Source of the DNA: Favolaschia claudopus
Lineage: Eukaryota; Basidiomycota; Agaricomycetes; Agaricales; Mycenaceae
NCBI GenBank assembly: GCA_037176885.1
Contig: JAWWNJ010000171.1
Span: forward strand, 124,001 to 188,000
Length of the DNA stretch: 64,000 nucleotides
Reading direction: 5' to 3'
The translations under genes were made by a program, and so were the position numbers. Shown here one piece after another: positions 43,872-54,600 of the stretch (the stretch's first letter is position 1; the number at the start of each line of letters is the position of its first letter). The notes under the pieces were generated by a model. It made no database searches. It had not been told where the DNA came from and was given only the letters and a program-made list of their open reading frames with translations.

Positions 43872-44528
43872 TAGTGTTGGGAAAGTTCGGTTCGGAAATC
43901 GGTCCGAACGCCGAACCGAACTGAACCGGACGCGCGTTCAGCGTTCAGGTTCAGCACAACCTCGAACCTGAACGCGAGGTTCGGTTCTGCGTTCAGAGAA
44001 AACACGTCGCGTTCGGACGCGTCCGAACGCCGAACGCGAAACCTATCAAAATGAGCAATTTCGGCTTGATTTCGGCCCAGATTTTCACCAGATCATGTCA
44101 GATTGTCCGCCGGAGCGTCGAAGGAGAAGTTCGGCTGGCCGTGGATCACTATTGGACCAGCGGCATGTCAATCTAATCAACATCATTGGGCTTGCCGGCG
44201 TGGAAAATGATCAGGTAACTCATTCTGTTCATCTTTTCACTTCTTTTCAATTCAAATCCGGTTCAGATACTTGGACCCGCACCTTAATAACATCCCAACA
44301 TCAGATAAAACAAAGTGAACTATGAATTGGTTATGATTCCAAGCAAAATTCAAGGTATCCGAGATCGCCGGCAGCGTAAACGTTCGAACGCGTTCGAACG
44401 CCGAACCGAACCTGAACGCCGAGTTCAGGTTCAGGTTCAGCGATTGGCCGAACGCGAAGGGGCGTTCAGGTTCAGCGTTCGGGGCAAAGTGCCCCGAACC
44501 TGAACCGAACCGAACTTTCCCATCACTA
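43872..44528. mobile_element. hAT-type MITE with perfect 8-bp target duplication
   Basis: The terminal inverted repeats begin TAGTGTTGGGAAAGTTCGG at 43872 and end with the inverse at 44528 (CATCACTA end), matching over about 24 bp with one mismatch. The flanks are an exact 8-bp duplication GAACGTGG at 43864-43871 and 44529-44536. TAGTG termini and an 8-bp duplication are hAT hallmarks. The subterminal regions are packed with alternating 'gttcggttc' and 'gaaccgaac' blocks. A 76-codon internal frame (44095-44325) shows no transposase motif, so the 657-bp element is non-autonomous. It sits between X-C and G6. Confidence 0.9.
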
Positions 44529-44784
44529 GAACGTGGATGCAACGTGAACGGTGCATGAAGGCTGTGATAAATGTGACTGATGATCCTTTCTTTTATAGTA
44601 ATTTTGTGCGGAGTGTTTCTCCGAAAGGTACACGACGGCTGTTAGAGTGATGGTCCATTCAAGCTCTGTTTTATTCTATCTCGGCCCGCTCTCTGTATTT
44701 AACGGCGACTATTTTTCTCTGTACTTCTTCACCGTCCTCAAGCTCCTGGACATCGTATCCCAACGTCAATTCACCTGCTTCCCG

Positions 44785-45639
44785 ATGCAGCACTTTCACC
44801 ACAATATCAACCGTGACGAAGTTCAGCAGACAGAATTCACTGCGATCTCCAACGGACGAAGGATTCCCGAGTCCAGTCTGAAAGATGTTCCTACGCGTTC
44901 ATCTCAACATGTCGATGCATACTACGCGTCGAATACTTTCCATCTACCACAAACCACGCCGTGCGTGTTGTATCCCATCCATAGACGTTCATTTCTCATC
45001 TCGTGGACCAGGGGTCTCCAAGAATCTTATTCCTCATTCGACCCGTTGGTGGGCCGGGGCATCCAATATCACTCGCCGCTCGTTTCGAACTCCGATTTCA
45101 TTGTTTCATCGTCTCATGGCGGGACTACCACATCGTCCCGATATCCGGCCTCAACGTACAATCCGACACACAACGGCAATCTTCGCACACTCGGTGCTGC
45201 CGGCAACTCTAATTTTGTAGGTGACCCGCTGGATCCCCACCATCCCATCAATGTGGGACTCTCTTCCGACTCCCCACCGCCGATGACTATCCCCCCCATC
45301 GACGATGGCAGCGCGCCAGATGCCCGCCACCAAGCCTTCTACAAGCATCTAATCCAAACCATATCGGACCAAAACATTGACCTCCATACCATAATCGACT
45401 CCATGGTCACCTCTGGGCGTCTCGACGCTTCTCGCCTCCGGGAAATTTTATCCCGTTGCAAGGGTATGAACTCCCTAGGTTCCAATCGCCGCCGTCGCCG
45501 CGTTATTCCGCGCAAAGGGCGTGTATGCATCCAATGCGGGACAGAGGAAACACCTCAATGGCGAAAGCATCCGCAAACTGGAGTGGTCCTGTGTAACTCT
45601 TGCGGCCAGAAGGCTTATCGAGCACAGAATTCTCGATAA
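44785..45639 (+). CDS. GATA-type zinc-finger protein G6
   Basis: Probable transcription factor. I take ATG 44785 ('MQHFHHNINRDE') as start, although the frame is open further up to 44650. A 51-nt GT-AG segment (44961-45011) with the family's GTGCGT donor is in frame; spliced length is 267 aa. Ser/Pro/Asn-rich residues make up the first half. The shared module follows ('RHQAFYKHLIQTISDQNID', 'LDASRLREIL'), then an Arg-rich run ('NRRRRRVIPRK') and the finger 'CIQCGTEETPQWRKHP...CNSCGQKAYRAQ'. Here 'TPQWR' replaces 'TKQWR', which is nearer to classical GATA fingers. It lies downstream of the hAT MITE and is convergent with X-D. Confidence 0.85.
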   Translation: MQHFHHNINRDEVQQTEFTAISNGRRIPESSLKDVPTRSSQHVDAYYASNTFHLPQTTPCVLYPIHRRSFLISWTRGLQESYSSFDPLVGRGIQYHSPLVSNSDFIVSSSHGGTTTSSRYPASTYNPTHNGNLRTLGAAGNSNFVGDPLDPHHPINVGLSSDSPPPMTIPPIDDGSAPDARHQAFYKHLIQTISDQNIDLHTIIDSMVTSGRLDASRLREILSRCKGMNSLGSNRRRRRVIPRKGRVCIQCGTEETPQWRKHPQTGVVLCNSCGQKAYRAQNSR

Positions 45640-45713
45640 TCGTTTCCGATTTGAATCGAAGTTAGAACTTATCAGATATCTTTGTTGACGTCGAGATTGT
45701 TTTCGATCGATTA

Positions 45714-46083
45714 CTGTACCGACATGTATGGGAGCAACGGCCCAGGGGACCGTGACATTTCGTTGCTACGAGGACTTGGGCAACGAACGTAGCGGGACCG
45801 TGACCGTTGCTCAAGTCGGCAACATGAAGAGGGAAATTTGGACAAAACATCAGCCTAAACTTGCCCCAAACCATTTGATTCACTGCGCACTCACTTCAGA
45901 CATTCATTTCCAAGCAGCTTGTCCACAAAAAGGACTCAAAACATTGCAGGATTTTTTTTTCGGAAAATGTCACGGTATTTCTTGAAGCAACAGATCCCAC
46001 CGTGACCGGGACAGGGTTGGTTTTGGGCAACGCAACGGACCCCACCGTGACCGTGACCGTTGCTCCCATACATGTCGGTACAG
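45714..46083. mobile_element. Tc1/mariner-type MITE flanked by TA
   Basis: The 27-bp terminal inverted repeats are perfect: CTGTACCGACATGTATGGGA onward at 45714, with the inverse ending at 46083. Both sides are flanked by TA (45712-45713 and 46084-46085), the target duplication of this superfamily. Inside, 'accgtgaccgttgc'-type repeats recur near both ends. The element is 370 bp with no coding capacity. Perfect ends suggest recent insertion. It starts only 75 bp after the G6 stop. Confidence 0.85.
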
Positions 46084-46085
46084 TA

Positions 46086-46989
46086 CTATATTCCGAGAGA
46101 GAGTTAGCGTTCAACCCTTCTTGAAGGTGTCACGGGGCACAGTACTAGTACGATTGAAAATTATTAATTTGGATACTTTGGAAATCTAGAGAACGCAAGT
46201 CGTCGCTAGTGCGTACCTAAAATTCCAGTCGAATTGACCACGCTGCGTCCCGACTATGTTCCTCCGATATACACCTACAGGCATGTCCCCGAATGGACTA
46301 ATGAGTCGCGGCGATCTTGAATCCAGGCCGCCGCCAACTGACAGAACGCTAAGTAGACTAACCTGTCAACGCAAATAAGGGATTGGAAACGCGGGATGGA
46401 ATGACTAGATGGATAGTATCAGGCGGCCGGTCCGTCTTGAACTTGGAAACTTGAGTCAGCCCTTCTTCGTTGTGGCCAGCATGATACCCGGCTACGCCAC
46501 CGGGAATTACCTATAGAGCGAGGGTACCGAGCTGGATTTTCTAGAGCGTCTGTCTACGAGAGATTAACCGGGAATGATATTGACATGCAAACCACAAAAC
46601 AACGCACCTCGGCTGTTCAACGTTCGAGGCATGTCTAATCGCTAATGTCTCGCTTAATGTCTCGTTGTTTTGAACTTATCCACCAGTGCTTATAAGAGAG
46701 TGAGGCAACATAGTCATCGCTCGACTTTTTGGTCCCGCCGTCGTCCATGGGCGTTCCTGTGTCGGAAGTCACGATTAGAATGCAGCATCTGTCAACATGT
46801 TTTCCCATCCTCCGGCCTTCGGCGTGCAGAATTCGCTAATCCTCCCCGAATCCGCTGTGCGGGATCCTACTCAGGGACCGATATGACACCTTCAGAGAAG
46901 GTAGGTATTATTGCACGCCCGGTCCGAAAATGAACGCCGTTCCCAGACAATGTTGAACGGGGCGCGGGACGAGCTGTGCGCGGGCTTCA
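46086..46989. other. no gene seen
   Basis: Intergenic DNA between the MITE and X-D. A frame at 46670-46933 shows no domain. Confidence 0.35.
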
Positions 46990-48280
46990 TGATATTTCCT
47001 CCGCGAGCGACCTGCGGTGATACGTATTCGATTACATTAGGGATGTTAACGACGAGGGGAGACGAACGAGGACACACCGAGACGGAGACATGAGCTCCGA
47101 TCCATGGGCGAGCATCTGAGATCCGCAGATCCGTGTGCGTGTATTGACTCCACCGCACACGACAAGCTTGGCGGCAAATACGATTTCGACGACACAAGAG
47201 AGGGCGATATAGGTAGCGATGACACTGTCCCACCTGAATACAAATACGACAACGACATCATCAACGCTTCAGCAAATCCTACTAGACGCGTAGAGTTGGA
47301 TAGCGAAGAGCCTGAAACGGAAAGGTACGAGTCAGCAAATAAAGCAAGTGGATCAGGCACACGAATACTCACCGCGAGAAACAACCCAATTAACGTTCAT
47401 AAACGGCTGCCACCCGGCTCCCGATCCTCAGACTCCGCCTCCACGACGTCGCAATTTATCCACCACCTCACGCACTCTGCCCACGCCCATACCTCGCGGC
47501 ATATCCAACACTGGTCTATCATCTCACATTGACCTCTCCCGTCCGAACGCACTCAACGAAACGTCCCCTCGCCAACGCGGGCGAAGATAACCGAGGCATG
47601 ACGAGCCAAAAGCTACTGTGAGCCAACATCAACATCGACTCGGCAACCCCATTCTTGCTCACATTCAGGAACACATACCCGCAGAACGAAGAGGAAAGCA
47701 CTGCTGGAAGCGAGGCGGGTAGATGGTCATGGAGGGTAAGAGAGGAGGCAGACGCGATATCAATTTCGATAATGTTGGATGAAATAGTACGAGGCATCTG
47801 CCACTGGCGGTGACATGGCGCATGCACTAATTGCCACCAAAAACTCTTGCGAGATTTGGGCGGCAAAGCAAATGCCTATTCCCCTGAGAGCGGTAGTCGA
47901 GGTGAGTGCCAATGGAGAGGATGATGGGAGCTTGAAAAACTGGCAATGGCGAGAGTCGTCTCAGTGCCGAGAACGAAGAAATTCGGATGTCGCGAGCCCA
48001 CAGAAGAGCGACTTGAGAGCGACGGCAAGACGAGCTCGAGCATCCTCCAGTCGTAATTTCACTGGCAGTGGAGAGAGCCAGTACGCGGGTCGGACTTGGG
48101 AGAGTGATGTCGATGGGTTGTCCATCGGGAGTTGGAAAGAGTTGGGGAAGAGCAAGAGGTGAGTGTTTGGCAATCACCCGAATGCCAAAGGAATGTCGTA
48201 ACGATGCTCCTTGCGTCTTACCCTCATCATCTACGACTCAACGCCGACTGGCAGTGCATAGTTTGACCTACTCGAACCTG
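46990..48280 (-). CDS. uncharacterised family X, copy D
   Basis: Minus-strand segments match X-A in order. They are 'KTQGASLRHSFGIRVIA' (about 48220-48170), 'ELVLPSLSSR...FFVLGTETTL' (about 48035-47950), 'IIEIDIASASSLTLHDHLP' running to 'FCGYVFLNVSKNGVAESML' (about 47790-47645), an exon ending at a GTGAGT donor near 47373, and 'VVFVFRWDSVIATYIALSC...AAKLVV' (about 47255-47150). Hydrophobic alternation again suggests beta structure. Reading frames are better preserved than in B or C, but I cannot join all exons. It is convergent with G6. Function unknown. Confidence 0.4.
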
Positions 48281-49309
48281 TATCATGATCTTGGTGACGT
48301 CTGAATCTCCGCTCGCTTCATCTGGCCTCAGTACGCATTTAAAAAATCACAACGCAAAATAGCCAAAGATTGAAAGCGGTCCTGAAGGCTGAATCAATCC
48401 TGAAACTAGAACCTCTAAGCTATGGTCAACGACTGGCAGTGATCTTACTGGGTCATTATTTTCAGCGATTCCTTCCTCGTCGACGCAGCCCTCAGTTTCT
48501 GCACACAGTTTTCCTTGATTACTTTCTGGCGGCATCCGGCATGCAGCTTACTCGAGATTAACTGATCCCGCTCAACCATTTACTGTCTCATGTTGCTCCC
48601 CGAAAACGACTATAGATGCTTCGCTTTTGCTCTGTATCTCGAGAGACGATGGGCTAGTACTGAGGAATCACCGCCGCCGCTCCTTTTGGCGACTCGATCC
48701 ATTATTGCATAACCTCAAGCTCTTGCCAAGCAAAACACAGAGCACTTCTCCGCTTTCCATCACCCAGGGACTTCGCATTTTCGTCTCTTGTCTCCGGGCA
48801 ATCTCATAGTCTCTTCTTTGGCTAATTCAATTCCTGATGATTCAACGAGAAGGTGATTGATACCAAAAATCGTGGAACGACGTGGAACGACTCCAGACTC
48901 GGAACTGAGAAGGCACAATTCTATATCAATTTCGAAGGTAAGTAGGGAAGTACTTGCAAGCCTTTGGTTTCACGCCTTTCCCATTGCATCCGCAATTTCC
49001 AGTAGGTAAAACAAATCATCTACAAACCTTGTCGCCAGTCATGGGCCAAAAACGCAAATCGTTTACTAGTTTCTTCGAATTCCACGAGGAAGGTGCGTCG
49101 TCTTCTATCTACCTTAGACCGCGTCTTTTTTTTTGAGATCTAGAATGCGGTGACCCGACTTCCCGATCTACCCCCGTTTGGATATTTGGAGCCAAGTCCT
49201 GTCTCGTGCTATAAAACCCCAGTGCATCGTTGATGACCTTCGGCGACCTTCCCTCTACCTTAGCCCATCTTTATAATTCATCAAAACCGTTCAAATAACA
49301 CTAATAATA
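48281..49309. other. G7 upstream region
   Basis: No gene seen. TATAAAA at 49210-49216, about 94 bp before the G7 ATG, is a good candidate TATA element. Confidence 0.4.
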
Positions 49310-50419
49310 ATGTCAGATCATTCTTTGATTGATTACTTTGTCCAGACGCAGTCGCCGACTACAGGTCAACTAGGTCTACACCCACTAATAATTACTCTGC
49401 TACCGCAGTTCCTGAATACCCCACACTTACCTCTATTAATAATGCCGATATCGGGCCGGATACGGTAAGTTAAGAGCTGTTACCTTCCTTCGTTGTACTG
49501 GGGTTGTTTTGATAACAAAGTTTCTTCCAGTTTTCTGCCTCCGAAGCGTGGCTCGAACTCGAATCATATCGCACAAGCGGCAACCCAGGATATGGTTAGT
49601 TCCTCTGAATCCTCTCCATATTTCCTGTGGTCGGTCGGTGGTGATCCTGATTATCGTCATAGGTTTACCGCAAAACGAATATGAAGTCCACTCGAACGCA
49701 ACAAGCAACTTCGCAGACGTCAATATGTTCGAAGTGCCTGTGTTTTCTCACAATCTCGATACCGCAGAATGCATGGGCGATGGCTTCAACAGTTCGGTCG
49801 ATGCTACGTTGTCCAGTGCCAATGTGTCGCCGTTCGTGCTGTGACTCTTTTGACTGTATTGTTTCGTCTCACTGACTGTCGTTTGATGGACAGTTCGCAG
49901 GAAGCTTTACTTTCCTTCGATCGACTCTTCGCCGAATGCACTACCCAGACTTATGCGGCAATGTGGGTTCCTCAAGATACAACTCCCGTCTATCCGACTG
50001 AGTGGGCAGGAGATTCGACAATCAACCCTCCTCATTCCATCCCTCAGACCGGTTCCGCTGTTTCAAATAACCCCGTCCCCGGATTCCAGCCCAGCTTTGA
50101 CCCCACCCACGCCCACTACAAAGACTTCTGTGCGCGTTTCATGCAGACAATCTCACACGAGCACGTCGACCTCTCTACGTTCCTCAAATCAATGCTCATG
50201 CACGGCTATCTCGACGAGCCTCGTCTCCGTGCGACGCTATTCCGCGGCCGATCCCATACTCCGCTTCGTCGCCGCCGCGTCAGCCCTCACCACACTCGTG
50301 AATGCTTCCATTGCGGCCGCCAGAAAACATCGCAGTGGCGTCGGGATCCTGTTACCCAAGAAGATCTCTGTAATCCGTGCGGACAACAGGCGTATCATAG
50401 AGCTCGGATTTCGAGTTGA
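49310..50419 (+). CDS. GATA-type zinc-finger protein G7
   Basis: Probable transcription factor with five exons: 49310-49364, 49409-49464, 49531-49594, 49673-49831 and 49894-50419. Phases agree throughout, giving 286 coding triplets (about 285 aa). It starts 'MSDHSLIDYFVQ', has a long Asn/Ser/acidic N-terminal region and then the shared module ('YKDFCARFMQTISHEHVD', 'LDEPRLRATL'). A basic patch ('LRRRRVS') precedes the finger 'CFHCGRQKTSQWRRDP...CNPCGQQAYHRARISS'. It has more introns than the other members, so it may represent the older gene structure. No X copy lies directly downstream; instead a TIR element begins 400 bp on. Confidence 0.85.
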
Positions 50420-50810
50420 GCTTGTTGACGAGGAATTGGGAAATATCTCGTGTTTCGTCGTAGAGTTGATACAGTGGTATTCTAAGTTCTTCAGCGTGCA
50501 TGTACAATTCAAGGCGACCCGCTACGTCTCACTTAGATCTAATTTGTAAACTTCCGTATTCTCGCTAAGGCTGGATAACGGTGCCTTCCCTAGATCGATT
50601 CGAAAGGTGAGTCCTTTGGGTAGCCGTACTTCAGCCATTGTCAAGACTACTTTCATAGATGCCGAAGATTCGAAGATGGTTAACGGCGAGAAAAAAACAG
50701 TTTCGGAGGTAAGTATGCCAGTTGCCGAGAATCGGAACAAGCAGTGCCGGGAATGCCGTGCCACTCCGATCAACGGCCCTCCGGCGAACATCCAGCGGCG
50801 CGATGCGTGT
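50420..50810. other. G7 3' flank
   Basis: No gene seen. The sequence near 50780-50810 already contains 'ccagcggcg' motifs of the adjoining element. Confidence 0.4.
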
Positions 50811-50818
50811 GATCAGTC

Positions 50819-51653
50819 AGTAATATACGCGGAGCTGGCAACCGGCTGATTTCCAGCGTTGATCGCCGTGATCCACTGTGTACCGGCAACCCGGCAACGG
50901 ATTGTAATGGCTTCTGTTGGACTGTAACGGAAACCAGCGGATTCCATTGGAACCGAGCGGGAACGATTTCCGGTGGAATCCAGCGGTTTCCGATGTAATC
51001 CACTGGTAATTCTCAACATTTTATGCTCTGGAAACATTTTTGTTCAACTAGATGGGAAATGAATGTCGAGCTGTTTCAATATTCAACTGACAACAAGTCC
51101 AAATGCACTCTTAGAACAGCTGCTGAAGGCGACATGTTCAAATTAATTGGGATTGTTGAAAACTATACACTGACTGTCAATGATGAATTCGGCGCAATTG
51201 CGCAAAGTATCATTTGTTGAAACGACATCTGTATTTTGGTGAGCCATAAAAGATCATCCAAATGTTCTGGTTGAGTCTGAACCTCCTTGGCTCAACTCAA
51301 ATGCCGAAGTAAGGGTTAGAATATACAACTTGGGTGAATACTGACTTGAATTAAATTTTGGGTAGCCCGAGATTCAACAGCTTGGTTGAAAATGTGCTTT
51401 ACTGGGGAATATTTCTTTGAAGCATACTTGAGTGAGTGCCGCTGGCCCTTTGAACAATTTTTCCTGTGCGTCTGAGTTCCGCCGTACCTAGTCCAGTGGA
51501 TTCCAACGGATCCCATCGGCAGGACCGCGGAGCAACGGACATCAGCGGACTTCGAAGCCGCCGGTGGGAAGCATTGCCTAACAACGTCCGCCAGCGTCCG
51601 CCAGTGTCCAGCGTTGTCCGCCAGCGGACTTTCCAGCGGAGCGCATATTACTC
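50819..51653. mobile_element. hAT-like non-autonomous element, probable 8-bp target duplication GATCAGTC
   Basis: The left end AGTAATATACGCGGAGCTGG (50819-50838) and the right end, read inverted from about 51652, AGTAATATGCGCTCCGCTGG, agree at 16 of 20 positions. GATCAGTC occurs immediately before the left end (50811-50818) and at 51654-51661 after the right end. Subterminal DNA on both sides is built of degenerate 'cagcggattcca' and 'gtccgccagc' repeats. The interior (51010-51420) is AT-rich without a transposase frame. Confidence 0.6.
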
Positions 51654-51661
51654 GATCAGTC

Positions 51662-54600
51662 GCTCTCTCTCTTTCTCTGACAACTATGGGTAGGCTTCAG
51701 GACAAGAATATTGGTATCTGCCCAAAGACTGCCCCCAAACACCGTTTATTGAGATAATAAGGTATGATCTATTCACAATCGGCTGGGAATTGCCTAATGT
51801 TATAACTGGCTTTCAGAACACCTGATAATGTAAAGTAAAATTCAAAGTAGGCAGACCCAGCTGCGCCAAACGGAAACTCGATTGATTTTATTGGGAGAGT
51901 TCTGTGCCACAGTTCAGCGGCTGGGCCTGAAACGCGCGCAGTTCGCACATTTCCTATCCATATGAACAATTGGTGGTTTGGCCATGCGGGGAAGATTTTG
52001 AGGTGGCTGAGGCACATGAGCCAGAAATCATGTACGACGACGAAACATGGCCTTACCGCGCACTGGTTTCCACACCTTTGCGGTGTCTATGAGGACGAGA
52101 TTCAATTGGTTCGAACAAACAAAGTCAAGGGATGAATGAGCTCACAAACGGAGCCTCCGCACTGTGCCGGCATAATCGGTAGAAGTAGCACGCCCAGACC
52201 CAGTTTGTGCACATCCTATGAAATGCTTGTGGATGAGATGATATCGCGGGCTCAGGGGAGATTGTGGTACGCACACAGTATACAGGTTAATCCCGAAACG
52301 AGTTGGGTGGCGAGGCGGAAAAGCCAAGGGATTTGTGTAGTCCGATGGTACACAACGAGCTCTTTTAAAGGCGCTGGCCGATGGAGATATCTTTTCGATC
52401 GTGTTTGTTTTCTGGAATGAGACAGACAAGACCCAGACAAAACACGCGGCTAAGTTTCGGAAATTGAGACGTAGGTCTTGCTCTATGGAGGCGACACGAG
52501 CGCAAGCGCAATCGGAGATCATACGAAGCAGCGTTGGCTCCTTGGAGAGACGAAACGGCTGCCGGAAATGAAAGATTCAGACATCCTCTGTGCCGGAATT
52601 CGCGTCTAAAAAATCAATGTCGTTCGTTAAGCGAGGCGAAGACCGAATGATAAGCGGCCGCATATGAAGGCGGAATATTTTAGCGAACACTTCGCGCGTA
52701 AGGATCAGACCAGAGCAGGGGCAGATCTAGGTTCTCACAAGTGGAGACAGGCATTCGCGAAATGACCAGACCATAGGAGATAGAAAAGATCCAGAAAGTA
52801 GTCAGCCGCCGATGTCAACAGCCGGTTGAGCCGTCTTATTTGATTCGTACAAGTAGGACAGTTGGAGACTATGGGTGTCGGAGACTGAATAGATCCAGTC
52901 TTTCAAAGATGAAGATGATCATGATGAAAAGGGAGAGAGAGAGGGATAGCGTGAGAACGTGCCCATGGAAACCGTGACTAAATCATGATCTGCACGTGTT
53001 CTTTGGCTCTTTCTCTCCTCTTCGACCATCTGAACTGACCTAGCAGCCAAATGACGGGTCTATTCTAGTGTGATTGGACTGAGTACACGGTGATTCGACC
53101 CACAATCGACTCGGAAATAGTCCCTGGTCGCCCTGAAACTCGAATTGAATGTTTTCACCAAGTTTTCACTGTCAATGCTCTTCTCAGCGGACTCGAGGTT
53201 TGTATATAGCAGCTCTCTCTTGCTTCTCCCGCTCAAAGAGTTATCATACTAAAGTACGCTTGCTATCCAAATTTATACACCTTCAGTCAAGAAGCTCACC
53301 GGCTCAGTAGCGGCCGCAGACATCAAATATTGTATGAATATCGATTCTCTTCTCGCATTCCGATAAGGTATCTCGTTACAGGTATAGTAAAGGTCGGTTG
53401 GGATATACTTACTTAAATCAACTCGATATCATAAAATTAACTCTTTTGCAACGGTACGGCTCCGTGAATCTATCCCTTGCCTGGTTGTGCGATTGACTCC
53501 CCGCTGCTTTCGCAGCATATGAGGCTCCGCTCAAGATGACGCGTCGGGGTGACGCCTGCGTCCAGAGTATGGATGGTACCGAGGCCGCAATATACACGAA
53601 GCTGCTCTGAGCTGACTCGGATTGGATTCGGTACGGCTTTGACTTTGACGCGGCTGCGCAACGGCAGCGATTATAGTATCTTGGATTACAGTTCGCCCGC
53701 CAACGATAGCACCGCGTACCATGACACGAACTGCCACATTTCCGGCGTCTGTCAAGCTCGTCAGCAACGGGATTGGCTGGGAAGGATGAAATTACCTACT
53801 TCGAATGAGAGCCCGCAATGGATGTGAGTCGCTGTATTCACAAGTTGCGAGGTTGCAATCCACTAACTAGATGTGTGGCCGAATCAGCCATGAAGTACCG
53901 AAAACGGGGTAAAAGCTTACCTTTATCCACCGCTGCCCGGGACGCCATGCCTGGCATAATTTGCAATAATCCCTTTCGACGCGAAAGCGGCACATCGTGG
54001 TGAGTGGTAAGTTGGTATGGCAAATAAGCTGAAGGAGAGATTCGTGCGCAGGCTCGCGAGAAACTCCTGTCCATTGCTGCATTGTTCTTATACCTCCTAG
54101 AACGCACTGCCCGCTAATCTACTCGCGCTACAGCTGTTGTCTGAATGACTATAGAACAGAGGCTCGACCGCTCATTGTAACTTGGCAGTGCATTGTTCGA
54201 AGGTCCATTCTATCCCAAAAGCTTTTGGTCTTGAGCTCGATCATTCGTCTCGATCTCGTCTCGTCTCGTCTAAGCTCAGGATTCCCATTATAGGGTTGAT
54301 TAAAATGTGATAATCTGTTCCCCGGAAGGCAGGATGTAAGATTAGAGACCGACCGCGTTGCAATCTCGCTCGTCTACGCGCGCGACCGTCTTCGAGGCAT
54401 GACCGGCTGACAGCGACTGTTTAAGACGACGAGTAATAGACGATTTTGAGGCATATTTACCTAACAGAGGTCTCGATTTCTTTGTGAGCGGAAGAAACTT
54501 TCATGGGCTCTTTCCGACAGGCTTGATTGTCAGGCGTCATCCAGGATCTTGATTTTCGAAAGCCAGATGAAAGTTAGGTATGCCGAGCCTCAGATGATAG

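Noticed and set aside
44095..44325. Internal frame of the hAT MITE as a transposase
   Set aside because: Only 76 codons, with none of the hAT catalytic or BED-finger residues visible.
51588..51640. Repeats of 'gtccgccagc' as a CRISPR-like or regulatory array
   Set aside because: The units are degenerate, have no unique spacers and sit at the edge of a TIR element; the genome is eukaryotic.
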